DNA of 64,000 nt from Sphaerisporangium rubeum (GTDB lineage: Bacteria; Actinomycetota; Actinomycetes; Streptosporangiales; Streptosporangiaceae): positions 7,184,501 through 7,248,500 of the forward strand of contig NZ_JACHIU010000001.1 of assembly GCF_014207705.1 (NCBI RefSeq). The letters are read 5' to 3'. Position 1 is the first letter of the stretch, and the number at the start of each line of letters is the position of its first letter. Of this stretch, positions 52,573 through 63,524 are shown piece after piece. A model generated the notes under the pieces. The model saw only the letters and a program-made list of their open reading frames with translations. It did not search any database and was not told where the DNA came from. A program made the position numbers and the translations under genes.

Positions 52573-55500
52573 TCAGGTGTGGGCCAGCCTCAGGTGGCGC
52601 GACACGATCGCGGCGACGCGATCAAGGTTGTCCGGACGCGTCATGTCCTCATGAGCGCACGCGATCTCGTGCCGCTCGACCGTGCCGCTGACGTACGGGT
52701 GCCAGCTCGCCGCGTCGGGTGCGTCCCGCGCCGCGTCCACGGTCGCCTTGACGAACAGCGCGTGGCCGTCGAACATCCGGGGTGCCGCCGCCTCGACGAC
52801 GGCCACGTTGTCGGCGGCGGCGCGCACGAGCCTGTCGAGTGACGCGTCGCCGGGCTCGATGTGCGTGGTTCCTTCTCTCCGCAGGAGCGCCGCGATCTGG
52901 TCGCGCGCCGGACGGCCGTCGTCCGCCGGTCCCGGCACGTGACCCGGGGGATGGGAGTCGAGCAGCGCCAGCAGGGCCACCTCCTCGCCGTCGTCGCGCA
53001 ACCGGCACGCGACGGCATGCGCGACGGCGCCGCCGATCGACCAGCCGAGCAGGTGATACGGACCGGTGGGGGCGACCGTCCTGATGTGACGGACGTACTC
53101 TTCGGCCAGCTCGTCCAGCGAACGGTGCCGGGCCTCGGCGCCGACGGCGAACGGGTTCTGCAGGCCGTACACCGGCCGTTCGCGGCCGACCGTGGCGGCG
53201 AGGCCCGCGTAGCAGGAGCCGACACCCGTGACGGGATGGACACAGAACAGCGGCTCGGCCGTACCGGCGCGGCTGATCGGCAGCAACACCCCGCCGGGGT
53301 CCGGCCTGGCGGCGCCACCGGCCAGCCACTCCGCGATCCCCGCCACCGTCGGGGACTGGAAGAGCCGCTGCACACCGAGATCGACGCCGAACGCCGCACG
53401 GATCCGGCCGGCCAGGCGCGCGGCGAGGAGTGAGTGGCCCCCGAGGTCGAAGAAGCCGCTGTCGATCCCCACACGTTCCAGGCCGAGGACGTCCTGGAAC
53501 ATCGCGCGGAGCCGCGCCTCCACCGGTGTCCGGGGTTCCCGGTCGTCCACCGGGGCCGCGACGTCCGGACGCGGCAGCGCGCGGCGGTCCACCTTCCCGT
53601 GCGCCGTCAGCGGGAACCGGTCCACGCGGACCACCACGGACGGCACCATGTGGCCCGGCAGCGTTTCCGCGGCGAACCGGCGCAGCTCCCCGGGGTCGGC
53701 GACGGCACCGGGAACGGGGAGCGCGTAGGCGACGAGACGCCTGCTGGCCGGCTGGTCTCCGTCGGCCACCACGACGCACCGCGCGACCGAGGGGTGGCGC
53801 TCGACCGCCGTCTCCACCTCGGCGGGCTCGATCCGGAACCCCCGGATCTTCACCTGGTCGTCCGCGCGGCCCACGAAGTCGAGCCTGCCGCCGGCCGTCC
53901 ACCGGACCACGTCGCCGGTGCGGTACATGCGGGTCCCCGCCTCGCCGTACGGGTCGGCGACGAAACGCTCCGCGGTCAGGCCCGGCCGTCCGCTGTAGCC
54001 ACGCGCCACGCCGTGACCCGCGACGTAGAGTTCCCCTGGCAGGCCGGGAGGCACGGGCCGCAGCCGTTCGTCGAGCACGTACACGACGGCGTTGACGATC
54101 GGCCGGCCGAGGCTCGGCTCCGCCGTCTCCCGCATCGCGCAGCACAGGGTCTCCACCGTGCACTCCGTGGGGCCGTAGAAGTTGTACCCGGCCAGTCCCG
54201 GCGTGGCGCGCACCCGGTCCCACAACGGCCCCGGCACGGCCTCGCCGCCGACCGACAGCGTCGTGAGCGCCGTACGACCGTCGAGGAGACCGGATTCGAG
54301 CAGTTCCTGCGCGTACGCGGGACTGGTGTCCAGGAAGCCGATCTCCTCGCGGGCCAGGTAGGCCACGACCGCGGCCGGGTCACGGCGCAGGTCGTCGTCC
54401 AGGAGGTGCAGCTCGTGGCCCGCGATCATGAGCAGGACACCCATCCAGGAGCCGTCGAAGGACAGGGACGCGGTGATCGCGGCTCGTCCGCCGTTCTCGG
54501 GAAACAGGGTGACCCGGTGGCTGTGCAGCAGGTTCGCGATCTGACGGTGTTCCACCACGACCCCCTTGGGGGTGCCGGTGGAACCGGAGGTGAACAGGAC
54601 GTACGCGGCGTGACCTTCGCGCAGCGGCGCCTTCCTGTCCGCGTCGCACGGGTCGTGCTCGCGCATGGGCCCGTCGCAGGCGCCGGCGACCAGCACGGGA
54701 ACGGTGCCTGACGCCGGCAGGAGGGAGGCGAGCTCCTCGGTCGTGACGACGAGCGCCGGCGCCGCTCCTTCCAGGATGAGCGCGATCCGCTCCGGCGGGT
54801 AACCCACGTCGATCGGGACGTGCGCGGCTCCCGCCTTGTGCGCCGCGAGGATGGCGACGATCGCGTGAGAGGAACGTGGCAGCAGCAGCGCGACGCGGTC
54901 CTCCGGTCCGACGCCGCGGCCGATGAGCTCGAAGGCCAGCGCGTTGGCCCGCCGGTTCACCTCCGTGTACGTCAGCCGCTCGTCCCCGATCACCAGGGCC
55001 ACGGCGTCCGGGGTGCGCCTGACCTGGTCCTCGAAGTGCTCGTGGACACGGCGGTCCGGCGGGTCCCCCGCCACGGTACGGCTCCACGGGCCGAGGATCC
55101 GCTCACGCTCCTGCGCGGAGGTGAGCTCCGTAGCGGCGACGGTCCGGCCGGGATCGCCGGCCATCGCGGTCAGGACGCGGACGAACCGCGCGGCGACGCC
55201 TTCCACGGTGTCACGGTCGAACAGCGCGGTGCTGTAGGAGATCGTCGCGTCGAGGCCACCGGTGACCGGCGACTCCCGGACACCGAAGAGGAGGTCGAAC
55301 TCGGCCACGTCGTAGGTGAGGGGGTGGGGGGTGGTGGGGTGGCCGGGGAGGGTCCAGTCGTGGGTGGGGGTGTTCTGCAGGACGAGCATGGTTTGGAACA
55401 GGGGGTGGCGTGCGGGGTCGCGGGTGGGGTTGAGGGTTTCGACGAGGCGGTCGAAGGGGAGGTCCTGGTGGCTGTAGGCGTCCAGGTCGGTGGTGCGGAT

Positions 55501-58500
55501 CCGGTCGATGAGCTGGTGGTAGGTGGGGTCGCCGCCGGTGTCGGTGCGCAGGACCAGGGTGTTGACGAAGCAGCCGACCAGGCCGGTGAGCCGGTCGTCG
55601 GTGCGGCCGGCCACCGCGGTGCCGATCGGGATGTCGGTACGGCCGGTCAGCCTGCTGAGCAGGACGGCGAGCGCGGCGTGCAGCACCATGAACAACGTCG
55701 CCTGATGGGTCTGTGCCAGGTCCCGCAGCCGCCGGTGCAGCTCCGGGTCAATGCTCAGGTCGATCGTGGCTCCTGCTGAGCCGGCCACCGGGGGCCGGGG
55801 CCGGTCGAAAGGCAACGGAAGCTCGTCGGGAAGGCCGGCGAGTGCTTGGCGCCAGTAGGCGAGCTGGCGTGGTTCCTCTGTGGCCAGCAGTTGCTGTTGC
55901 CACAGGGTGTAGTCGGCGTACTGCACCGGCAACGCCGTCCACTCCGGGACCCGGCCCTGGGTGCGTGCCTCGTACGCGGTCGCCAGGTCCTCGGCCAGCG
56001 GCCGCATCGACCACCCGTCCGCCGCGATGTGATGCAACACCACCAAAAGCACCGACTCCCCACCCGACTCGAACAGCCACACCCGCACCGGCACCTCACG
56101 ATCGAGAGCGAAACGGTAGGCGGCCGCCTTCTCCAGCAGGTCGTCCAGCTCCTCCGGAGCGCAGGACACGCAGTCGAGCAGGTCGCGTCCGTCAGGCGGC
56201 GGCAGGACGAGCTGATGTGGCCGGCCGTCGACGACCGGGAAGACCGTGCGCAGGGTCTCGTGCCGGGCCACCACGTCACCGACCGCCGCCGCCAGCGCGT
56301 CGACGTCCACCCGGCCCGACACACCGAACGCCACCGGCACGTTGTACGTCGCGCTCGGACCCTCCCACTGGCGCATGAACCACAACCGGTACTGCGCCGC
56401 CGACAACGGCACCACCTCCGGCCGCACCACCGGCCGAAGCACCGGCCGCACATCCCCCGCATCACCCAGACACTCCACCAACCCCGCCACCGTCGGCGAC
56501 CGGAACAACGTCCGGATCCCCACCTCCACCCCCAGCACCGCACGCACCCGGCTCACCAACCGCGTCGCCAGCAACGAGTACCCGCCGAGAGCGAAGAAGT
56601 TGTCGTCGACCCCCACCTCGTCGACGCCGAGGACCTCGGCGAACAACCCGCACAGGATCTCCTCACGCGGATCGCGCGGGCCACGGGTGCCGGCTGTGAC
56701 GTGCGGCAGGTCGCCTGTGGCGGGCCGGACCGGGCCGGTCCGCTCCACCGGGTCCACCGCGACGGTCCGGCCGGGGTCGCCGGCCATGGCGCGCAGCACC
56801 TCGACGTAGCCGCGCACGAAACCCTCGACGGTGCCGCGGTCGAACAGCGCGGTGCTGTAGTCGAAGGTGCCGGTGATGCCGTCCGGCGTGCCGTCCTCGC
56901 GTCGCCGTTCCTCCGTGCGGACCGAGAGGTCGAACTTGGCCACGTCGTAGGTGAGGGGGTGGGGGGTGGTGGGGTGGCCGGGGAGGGTCCAGTCGTGGGT
57001 GGGGGTGTTCTGCAGGACGAGCATGGTTTGGAACAGGGGGTGGCGTGCGGGGTCGCGGGTGGGGTTGAGGGTTTCGACGAGGCGGTCGAAGGGGAGGTCC
57101 TGGTGGCTGTAGGCGTCCAGGTCGGTGGTGCGGATCCGGTCGATGAGCTGGTGGTAGGTGGGGTCGCCGCCGGTGTCGGTGCGCAGGACCAGGGTGTTGA
57201 CGAAGCAGCCGACCAGGCCGGTGAGCCGGTCGTCGGTGCGGCCGGCCACCGCGGTGCCGATCGGGATGTCGGTCCCACCGGTCAATCTGCTGAGCAGGAC
57301 GGCGAGCGCGGCGTGCAGCACCATGAACAACGTCGCCTGATGGGTCTGTGCCAGGTCCCGCAGCCGCAGGTGCAGTTCCGGGTCAATGCTCAACTCGACG
57401 GTGGCTCCTGCTGAGCCGGCCACCGGGGGCCGGGGCCGGTCGAAGGGCAACGGAAGCTCGTCGGGGAGGCCGGCGAGTGCTTGGCGCCAGTAGGCGAGCT
57501 GACGTGGTTCCTCTGTGGCCAGCAGTTGCTGTTGCCACAGGGTGTAGTCGGCGTACTGCACCGGCAGCGCCGTCCATTCAGGGGCCCTGCCGTGGGTGCG
57601 CGCCTGGTAGGCGGTCGCCAGGTCCTCGGACAGCGGCCGCATCGACCACCCGTCCGCTGCGATGTGGTGCAACACCACCAAAAGCACCGACTCCCCACCC
57701 GACTCGAACAGCCACACCCGCACCGGCACCTCACGATCGAGAGCGAAGTGGTGCGCCGCGGCCTCGTGGACCCGCCGGTCCAGTTCGCCGGGCCGGCAGG
57801 TGACGACCGTGAGCACCTCCTGCTCCCCCGGTGCGAGGACGACCTGGCGTGGCCGGCCGTCGACGACGGGGAAGACGGTGCGCAGCGTCTCGTGCCGGGC
57901 CACCACGTCACCGACCGCCTCCCTCAGCGCGTCGACGTCCACCCGGCCCGACACACCGAACGCCACCGGCACGTTGTACGTCGCGCTCGGACCCTCCCAC
58001 TGGCGCATGAACCACAACCGGTACTGCGCCGCCGACAACGGCACCACCTCCGGCCGCACCACCGGCCGAAGCACCGGCCGCACATCCCCCGCATCACCCA
58101 GACACTCCACCAACCCCGCCACCGTCGGCGACCGGAACAACGTCCGGATCCCCACCTCCACCCCCAGCACCGCACGCACCCGGCTCACCAACCGCGTCGC
58201 CAGCAACGAGTGCCCCCCGGCCTCGAAGAAGTCGTCGTCGACCCCCACCCGCTCCACGCCGAGGACCTCCGCGAACAACCCGCACAGGACCTCCTCACGC
58301 GCGTCGCGCGGTCCCCGGTCCCCGGCGGTGAACTCCACCGCCGGCAGGGCCGCGCGGTCGAGCTTGCCGTTGGGGGTGCGCGGCAACGCGTCGAGCACGA
58401 CGAAGGCTGAAGGGACGAGGTACTCCGGCAACGCCGCCGCCACGAACCTCCGCAGCTCGTCGGCGCCGGTGCCTGAGTGCTCCGCGAACACCACGTAGGA

Positions 58501-61227
58501 CACGACGCGTCCGTTCCCCGCTCCGTCGTCCAGGACGACCGTCGCGGCCTGCACGAGCGCGGGGTGCCCCGCGAGCACCGCGTCGATCTGGCCGGGTTCC
58601 ACGCGGAAACCACGCACCTTGACCTGGTCGTCGCTCCGGCCCGCGAACTCCAGGTTCCCGTCGGCGCGCCACCGCGCCAGGTCCCCGGTGCGGTACATGC
58701 GTCCCCCGCCGAACGGGTCGGCGACGAACCGCCGCGCCGTCAGCGCCGGCTGTCCCACATACCCGTGCGCCAGGCCCACCCCCGCGACGTACAGCTCGCC
58801 GAGCACTCCGGGAGGAACGGGCCGCAGCCGCTCGTCCAGGACGAACGCGTGCTTGCGGTTCAGCGGACGGCCGATGGGGATCCCCGCCTGGTCGGCCCCG
58901 GTCACCGCGTCGATCGAGTAGCACGTCGTGAAACCCATGCTCTCCACCGGGCCGTAACCGTTGAGGATCACCAGGCCGGGGAACTCCGCGCGGGCCCGGC
59001 CGACGTGTTCGACCGACGCGGTCTCCCCGGCCGTCATGACGACCCGCACCATCCCGAAGACCTCGGGGTGGGTTTCGAGGAGCGCGTTGAACAGGCTCGC
59101 GGACAGCTGCAGCACGGTGACGCCGTGCGCGGCGACCAGTTCCGCGATCTCGTCGAGGTCGGTTCTCGGCCCGGACGGCAGCACGCAGGTGCCGCCGTGG
59201 AACAGCGCGGAGAACACCTCCAGCCCGAAGGCGTCCCAGGAGATCGGGGAGGACTGCAGGTACACGTGGTGCGGCCCGAAGTCCAGATAACCCGCGTCGG
59301 CGAAGGTCCCGGCGAGAGCCGCGTGCGGGCTCATCACCCCCTTGGGCCTGCCGGTGGAGCCGGACGTGAACATCACACACGCGGCGTCACCGGGATCGAC
59401 GGCGCGGCCGAGGTCGGTCTCCGCCTCGTCGCCGGCCTTCTCGTCGTCGAGGAACAGCGGCGTGACACCGGCGGGGACCGGCCCGGCGAGGTCGCGCGTG
59501 GTGACGACCACCGGGACGCCGAGCTCGGTGACCCGGTCGGCCGTCCACCGTTCGGGGAAAGCCGTGTCGAGCAGCGTGTACGCGGCTCCGGTCTTGAGCA
59601 CGGCGAGCATGGCCGCGATCAGGCCGGGGCCACGAGGAAGCCGCACGGCCACCACCGATCCCGATCCCGCGCCGCCGAGTGCCGGCAGGAGCCGGCGCGC
59701 GAGCCGGTTGGCGTGCGCGTTCAGCTCCCCGAAGGTGACCTTCTCCTCGCTGTGCACCAGAGCGGTGCGCGACGGCGTCGAGGCGGCCTGCCGCTCGAAC
59801 ATCTCGTGCACCGTCTCGCCTGGCACCGTCCCGCCGCCGGCCAGTCCGCTCCAGCGCTCCGCCACGTCGCGCCGCCGCTCCTGCGACAGCAACCCGATGG
59901 AGCCGACCTCGATGCCGGGGCCGTGTTCCAGCACCTGCGAGATCATGGTGACCAGTACGTCGCGGAACGCCGCCAGTTGCCCGCCGTCGCAGGCTCCGGG
60001 GTTGGCGTCCACGTCGATGCGCAGGCCGCCGGTGCCGCACCGGTCGTCCACCACGACCTGGACGTCCTCGACGCGTCCGCACATGAAGTGGTGGAGCGTC
60101 ACCGGTGTGCCGGCGAGGGTCACCCGGTGGTCGAAACGCATGAGGTTCAGCAGGGGACCGAAGAACGAACCGCCGCCGTTCCCGCAGAGCCCGCGTATCT
60201 CGGCGAGCGGGAGGCGCTGGTGGGTGAGGACGTCCCGTACCTCACCCGACACCCGCGTGACCAGGTCGCGGAAGGTCATGCCGGAGGTGACGGACACGCG
60301 CAGCGGCAGGACCTTGGACATCATGACGGGTGCGCGCAGTGCGGTCTCGGTGACGCGGCCGGTCACCGGGAGGCTCATGACGACGTCACAGGTCCCGCCG
60401 ACCCGGTGCAGGTACGCCGCGAACAAGGCGATCATCACCCGCGTCCACCTGGTGCCGAGCGCGTCCGCGAGGTCGCGCAGCCGGTCGGCCTCGGCCGGGT
60501 GGAGCCGGTGCGAGGCGCGGACGATCCGCGTGGTGGCGGTCGTGGTGGGACGGCCGAGCGTCGTCACGACCGGCCGGTCGGCGAAGCGGCCCTTCCAGTA
60601 CGCGCGGTCGGCCTCGTGTTCGGCGGAGCCGGCGTACCGCCGTTCCTCCTCCAGGAGGTCCTCGGCGGCGGTGAACGACGCCGGGGGGATCTCCTGTCCG
60701 CCGGCCAGGGCCGTGTAGACGTCGGCGACCCGCCGCACGAACAGCGCGTGGGAGTAGCCGTCCGCCATCGTCTGGTGGATGCGGCGGTACCAGTAGAAGC
60801 GGTCGGGACCGAGCGTGAGCAGGACGTCCCCGATCAGGTCGCTGCGGCCGAGGTCGACCGGCGCGGCGAGGTCGGCGCGCATCCATTCCATGGCGGCCGC
60901 CGCCGGGTCGGGATGTCCGCTCAGGTCGGCCGTCGAGAAGGGGATGGCCCGCCGTGCGTCCACCTCCTGCCAGGGGTGGCCGTCGTCGTCCTCCACGAGG
61001 CGCGCGTTGAGCACCCTGGCGTCCGCGTACGCGCGCCGGACGGCGGTCTCGAACGCGGCGGTGTCGACGGCTCCGTGGATCTCCAGGTACTCACAGTTGG
61101 TCAGCAGTTCCGGCTGCCGCACACGGCACGCGTACCACGCGCTGAGCTGCGACGACGTGAGCGAGAGACGCTTTCTATCGAGTTCACCCGACATGATGGT
61201 GATCCTGTTCGCGACGGTGGGGGACAT
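52573..61227 (-). CDS. Three-module nonribosomal peptide synthetase, C-A-T-C-T-C-A-T-TE
   Basis: A 2,884-residue synthetase. The order I read is: C1 (about 20-440), A1 (465-960, [11 protein letters not shown] near 620), T1 (Ser 1007 in [11 protein letters not shown]), C2 (1050-1490), T2 (Ser 1551 in [11 protein letters not shown]), C3 (1595-2030), A2 (2070-2560), T3 (Ser 2599) and thioesterase (2655-2880, GWSIGG Ser 2730, LDSHPP, AHEDM). The middle module has no A domain. C1 has HQTMADG, with Gln 152 in the catalytic-His position; C2 and C3 have intact HHIAADG. A-pocket residues, read by eye against GrsA, are DALQMAGGFK (A1) and DGMDSGFVEK (A2). T1-C2 and T2-C3 are nearly identical. A second start, ATG 61194, is possible. 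It should release a short peptide or macrocycle. Confidence 0.93.
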   Translation of the reverse strand: MSPTVANRITIMSGELDRKRLSLTSSQLSAWYACRVRQPELLTNCEYLEIHGAVDTAAFETAVRRAYADARVLNARLVEDDDGHPWQEVDARRAIPFSTADLSGHPDPAAAAMEWMRADLAAPVDLGRSDLIGDVLLTLGPDRFYWYRRIHQTMADGYSHALFVRRVADVYTALAGGQEIPPASFTAAEDLLEEERRYAGSAEHEADRAYWKGRFADRPVVTTLGRPTTTATTRIVRASHRLHPAEADRLRDLADALGTRWTRVMIALFAAYLHRVGGTCDVVMSLPVTGRVTETALRAPVMMSKVLPLRVSVTSGMTFRDLVTRVSGEVRDVLTHQRLPLAEIRGLCGNGGGSFFGPLLNLMRFDHRVTLAGTPVTLHHFMCGRVEDVQVVVDDRCGTGGLRIDVDANPGACDGGQLAAFRDVLVTMISQVLEHGPGIEVGSIGLLSQERRRDVAERWSGLAGGGTVPGETVHEMFERQAASTPSRTALVHSEEKVTFGELNAHANRLARRLLPALGGAGSGSVVAVRLPRGPGLIAAMLAVLKTGAAYTLLDTAFPERWTADRVTELGVPVVVTTRDLAGPVPAGVTPLFLDDEKAGDEAETDLGRAVDPGDAACVMFTSGSTGRPKGVMSPHAALAGTFADAGYLDFGPHHVYLQSSPISWDAFGLEVFSALFHGGTCVLPSGPRTDLDEIAELVAAHGVTVLQLSASLFNALLETHPEVFGMVRVVMTAGETASVEHVGRARAEFPGLVILNGYGPVESMGFTTCYSIDAVTGADQAGIPIGRPLNRKHAFVLDERLRPVPPGVLGELYVAGVGLAHGYVGQPALTARRFVADPFGGGRMYRTGDLARWRADGNLEFAGRSDDQVKVRGFRVEPGQIDAVLAGHPALVQAATVVLDDGAGNGRVVSYVVFAEHSGTGADELRRFVAAALPEYLVPSAFVVLDALPRTPNGKLDRAALPAVEFTAGDRGPRDAREEVLCGLFAEVLGVERVGVDDDFFEAGGHSLLATRLVSRVRAVLGVEVGIRTLFRSPTVAGLVECLGDAGDVRPVLRPVVRPEVVPLSAAQYRLWFMRQWEGPSATYNVPVAFGVSGRVDVDALREAVGDVVARHETLRTVFPVVDGRPRQVVLAPGEQEVLTVVTCRPGELDRRVHEAAAHHFALDREVPVRVWLFESGGESVLLVVLHHIAADGWSMRPLSEDLATAYQARTHGRAPEWTALPVQYADYTLWQQQLLATEEPRQLAYWRQALAGLPDELPLPFDRPRPPVAGSAGATVELSIDPELHLRLRDLAQTHQATLFMVLHAALAVLLSRLTGGTDIPIGTAVAGRTDDRLTGLVGCFVNTLVLRTDTGGDPTYHQLIDRIRTTDLDAYSHQDLPFDRLVETLNPTRDPARHPLFQTMLVLQNTPTHDWTLPGHPTTPHPLTYDVAKFDLSVRTEERRREDGTPDGITGTFDYSTALFDRGTVEGFVRGYVEVLRAMAGDPGRTVAVDPVERTGPVRPATGDLPHVTAGTRGPRDPREEILCGLFAEVLGVDEVGVDDNFFALGGYSLLATRLVSRVRAVLGVEVGIRTLFRSPTVAGLVECLGDAGDVRPVLRPVVRPEVVPLSAAQYRLWFMRQWEGPSATYNVPVAFGVSGRVDVDALAAAVGDVVARHETLRTVFPVVDGRPHQLVLPPPDGRDLLDCVSCAPEELDDLLEKAAAYRFALDREVPVRVWLFESGGESVLLVVLHHIAADGWSMRPLAEDLATAYEARTQGRVPEWTALPVQYADYTLWQQQLLATEEPRQLAYWRQALAGLPDELPLPFDRPRPPVAGSAGATIDLSIDPELHRRLRDLAQTHQATLFMVLHAALAVLLSRLTGRTDIPIGTAVAGRTDDRLTGLVGCFVNTLVLRTDTGGDPTYHQLIDRIRTTDLDAYSHQDLPFDRLVETLNPTRDPARHPLFQTMLVLQNTPTHDWTLPGHPTTPHPLTYDVAEFDLLFGVRESPVTGGLDATISYSTALFDRDTVEGVAARFVRVLTAMAGDPGRTVAATELTSAQERERILGPWSRTVAGDPPDRRVHEHFEDQVRRTPDAVALVIGDERLTYTEVNRRANALAFELIGRGVGPEDRVALLLPRSSHAIVAILAAHKAGAAHVPIDVGYPPERIALILEGAAPALVVTTEELASLLPASGTVPVLVAGACDGPMREHDPCDADRKAPLREGHAAYVLFTSGSTGTPKGVVVEHRQIANLLHSHRVTLFPENGGRAAITASLSFDGSWMGVLLMIAGHELHLLDDDLRRDPAAVVAYLAREEIGFLDTSPAYAQELLESGLLDGRTALTTLSVGGEAVPGPLWDRVRATPGLAGYNFYGPTECTVETLCCAMRETAEPSLGRPIVNAVVYVLDERLRPVPPGLPGELYVAGHGVARGYSGRPGLTAERFVADPYGEAGTRMYRTGDVVRWTAGGRLDFVGRADDQVKIRGFRIEPAEVETAVERHPSVARCVVVADGDQPASRRLVAYALPVPGAVADPGELRRFAAETLPGHMVPSVVVRVDRFPLTAHGKVDRRALPRPDVAAPVDDREPRTPVEARLRAMFQDVLGLERVGIDSGFFDLGGHSLLAARLAGRIRAAFGVDLGVQRLFQSPTVAGIAEWLAGGAARPDPGGVLLPISRAGTAEPLFCVHPVTGVGSCYAGLAATVGRERPVYGLQNPFAVGAEARHRSLDELAEEYVRHIRTVAPTGPYHLLGWSIGGAVAHAVACRLRDDGEEVALLALLDSHPPGHVPGPADDGRPARDQIAALLRREGTTHIEPGDASLDRLVRAAADNVAVVEAAAPRMFDGHALFVKATVDAARDAPDAASWHPYVSGTVERHEIACAHEDMTRPDNLDRVAAIVSRHLRLAHT
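55306..56682. repeat. Intragenic T-C repeat, copy encoding T2-C3
   Basis: About 1.38 kb encoding the T2 domain and most of C3, matching 56941-58314 at an offset of 1,635 bp (1,632 bp past a one-codon indel). Long stretches are identical. A divergent patch lies near 56127-56262. Confidence 0.85.
56941..58314. repeat. Intragenic T-C repeat, copy encoding T1-C2
   Basis: The partner of 55306-56682, encoding the T1 and C2 domains of the NRPS. The matching patch of divergence is near 57760-57894. Such identity suggests recent duplication or gene conversion, and a risk of assembly collapse. Confidence 0.85.
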
Positions 61228-61254
61228 TCGGGGAAACGGCGCCGGTGACGGCGG

Positions 61255-62523
61255 TCAGTGGTGCGGCGCCGCGGCGGGAACGCCGGCCGCCTCGGTCCGC
61301 GGCCATACGTCGTCCGCGTCCAGCAGCGCGGCCTCGTACTTCCCGAGCGCGCTGATCAGCAGCCGCATCTCCAGGGCCATGCAGCGCACCAGCCGGACGA
61401 GCCCCTCGCCGGGATCCTCGTCGGCCGCCACGAGCGCGGCCCGGCCGAGGCCGACCGCCGTGGCGCCGAGCGCGAGGCTCTTCACGGCCCTCGCGCCGTG
61501 CCACATGCGTCCGCTGACCAGCAAGCAGTGCGCGGTGGGGCCGATCGCGCCGAGGCACTCGCGCAGCGGCAGCCCGACATCGTCGAGGAACGCGCTGGGG
61601 GCCCAGCCGGTGCCGCCTTCCGCGCCGTCCACGGTGACCGCGTCGGCACCCGCCTCCCAGGCGACGAGCGCCGCGGCACGGACGTCACGGGCCGGCGGCA
61701 GTTTCACCCAGACCTTGGCGCGGGGGAAGTTGTTGCGCATGAGACGCACCTGCTGGCGCAGGATCTCCTCGGTGACCGTGCCAGGCGTGGCCGACCTCAG
61801 CACCGCCTCCGGTCCGAAGATCGGCGCGATGCCGTAGCGGTCGCCGAGCCGGCCGGCGTCCGCGCGCGACATCACGGTCATCCCGCCGAGGCCGGGTTTG
61901 GCCCCCTGGCCGATCTTGAGCTCGAACGCCAGCCGTCCGCTGGTGATCAGCGCCTGTGACGCCGGGTCGCTGTAGACGAGGTTCCAGACCTCGGCGTCGG
62001 CGTCCTCTGTGCACTGCTGCACGACCAGTCCGCCGGCCGTGCCGTCCAGCTCATCGGCGTAGGCCCGGATCCGGCCGAGCAGCGACGCCGCGCCGGCGGC
62101 CTCCCGGCCGTATCCCTGGACGGGGACGACGTTCTCCCCCACCACCATCGGGATGCCGAGCCGGCCGGCCTGCCGGCTCACCGACAGCCCGAGGCCGCGG
62201 CTCGCCACGTCCGTGGAGCCGAGCGCCGACAAGTAGACCGGCGACGGGGCGGTGAATCCGCCGACGCGGCTGGTGAGGTCCACGTCCTCCCAGGTCGGCT
62301 CGCGGCCGAGGTCGATCAGCTTCTCCAGCCGGAGAGGCATGAAGACGGGAGGGACCAGCCGGAGTGCGTCCAGTGCGTCCTCGGGGCCACGGTCCGTCGC
62401 GCCGAAGAGGTCGTGGCCGTACGCGGTGTGCGGGGGGAAGGCCGCGGCCTCGCCTTCACGTGCACGCCGCCGGACGGCCTGTTCGGGGAAGCCCGGCGCG
62501 CGCGGTCCTGTCAGCTGAGTCAT
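61255..62523 (-). CDS. Stand-alone glutamate-synthase-like FMN-domain protein
   Basis: A 422-residue TIM-barrel protein matching the FMN/synthase domain of GltB. Signatures are PSPVYLSALGSTDVASRGLG (about 96-115), MVVGENVVPVQGYG, FELKIGQGAKPGLGGM (about 200-215) and VTVDGAEGGTGWAPSAF. The cysteine cluster that binds 3Fe-4S in GltB is absent, as are the glutaminase and GXGXG domains. It therefore cannot be a normal glutamate synthase. Its overlaps with the AsnRS-like gene (4 nt) and 27-nt gap to the NRPS place it in the pathway. It could transfer ammonia or do an FMN redox step on an amino acid; both are inference. Confidence 0.82.
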   Translation of the reverse strand: MTQLTGPRAPGFPEQAVRRRAREGEAAAFPPHTAYGHDLFGATDRGPEDALDALRLVPPVFMPLRLEKLIDLGREPTWEDVDLTSRVGGFTAPSPVYLSALGSTDVASRGLGLSVSRQAGRLGIPMVVGENVVPVQGYGREAAGAASLLGRIRAYADELDGTAGGLVVQQCTEDADAEVWNLVYSDPASQALITSGRLAFELKIGQGAKPGLGGMTVMSRADAGRLGDRYGIAPIFGPEAVLRSATPGTVTEEILRQQVRLMRNNFPRAKVWVKLPPARDVRAAALVAWEAGADAVTVDGAEGGTGWAPSAFLDDVGLPLRECLGAIGPTAHCLLVSGRMWHGARAVKSLALGATAVGLGRAALVAADEDPGEGLVRLVRCMALEMRLLISALGKYEAALLDADDVWPRTEAAGVPAAAPHH

Positions 62524-63524
62524 GGCGACGGCACTCCGGGAAGCTTCGGGAAGGCGGTGGCCTGCGCCACGGCCTCCAGGCCCGCGAGGTAGCGGGTCAG
62601 CCGCTCCACCCCGAGACCGAAGCCCGCGCTCGGCGGTATCCCTTGGCGCACGAGATCGAGGTACCAGCCGTACTTGGCCGGGTTCTCCCCCGTCTCCCGC
62701 ATGCGCTGGACGACCCTGCGGTACTCGAACTCCCGCTCGCCGCCGCTCGCGAGCTCGCCGTACCCCTCGGGGGCCAGCAGGTCGAAGTCCCGCAGCAGGC
62801 CGGGCTGTGTGCGGCTCTCACGGTCGTAGAAGCCGCGCGACCCCTTCGGGTAGCCGGTGACGAAGAACGGCCTCGTCGCCTCCAGTGACAGCAGCTCCTC
62901 GCCGCGCCAGTCGATCTCGGCGTACTCGTTGTGCTCCAGCCGCATGCCTCTGATCGCCGTGACGGCCTCGGTGTGCGTGACACGGTCGAACAGGCCGGTC
63001 AGCGCCGGCGCGAAGACACCGGTGTCCCGGCCCAGCGCCGCGAGGTCGGCACGCCGGTTCGCGACGACCGAACCGATGACGTGGGTCACCAGGTCGCGCG
63101 ACAGATCCATGATCTCGGTGCAGGACGCGTGCGCGACCTCCACGTCGAGCTGGTAGAACTCCGTCAGGTGCCGGCCGGTGAACCGGGTCTCCAGGGGTTC
63201 CAGGCGCAGGTTCGGCGCGATGTAGTAGATCTTGTCGAAGGCCAGCAGCGACGCCTGCTTGTACAGGATGGCGCTGGTCATCACCTTGTACCGGTGGCCG
63301 TAGTAGTCGATGTCGACCTGCTTGGCGCCGCGCGCGCCGGGGTCGGTGACGGGGCCGACGAGCGGCGGCTGAAGCTCCACGAAACCCGCGCCGTCGAGGA
63401 ACTCCCGCGCCGCGCGCAACGCCTCGTGCCGTACGCCGAGCACGCGGCGCGTGACGGGGGACATCAGGTGGTCGCGGATGTCCGGGGGACAGCCGATCGC
63501 GGCCTCGGTCTGATGGGTGGTCAT
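62520..63524 (-). CDS. AsnRS-like catalytic core (asparagine-synthetase-type, class II aaRS paralogue)
   Basis: A 334-residue class IIb aminoacyl-tRNA-synthetase catalytic core without the N-terminal anticodon-binding OB domain. Motif 1 is near GFVELQPPLVGPV. Motif 2 is NLRLEPLETRFTGRHLTEFY (about residues 111-130), closely like AsnRS/AspRS. Motif 3 is AGFGLGVERLTRYLAG near the C-terminus. Stand-alone AsnRS paralogues of this size are asparagine synthetases in archaea (AS-AR), forming an aspartyl-adenylate attacked by ammonia. Here the likely acid is aspartate or 3-methylaspartate. It overlaps its neighbours by 4 nt on each side. It is unlikely to charge tRNA. Confidence 0.85.
   Translation of the reverse strand: MTTHQTEAAIGCPPDIRDHLMSPVTRRVLGVRHEALRAAREFLDGAGFVELQPPLVGPVTDPGARGAKQVDIDYYGHRYKVMTSAILYKQASLLAFDKIYYIAPNLRLEPLETRFTGRHLTEFYQLDVEVAHASCTEIMDLSRDLVTHVIGSVVANRRADLAALGRDTGVFAPALTGLFDRVTHTEAVTAIRGMRLEHNEYAEIDWRGEELLSLEATRPFFVTGYPKGSRGFYDRESRTQPGLLRDFDLLAPEGYGELASGGEREFEYRRVVQRMRETGENPAKYGWYLDLVRQGIPPSAGFGLGVERLTRYLAGLEAVAQATAFPKLPGVPSP

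Noticed and set aside
58477-61248. A 923-codon plus-strand frame opposite the NRPS
   Set aside because: It lies opposite the A1 and C1 domains; His/Arg/Glu-rich composition and lack of any family match mark it as antisense shadow.
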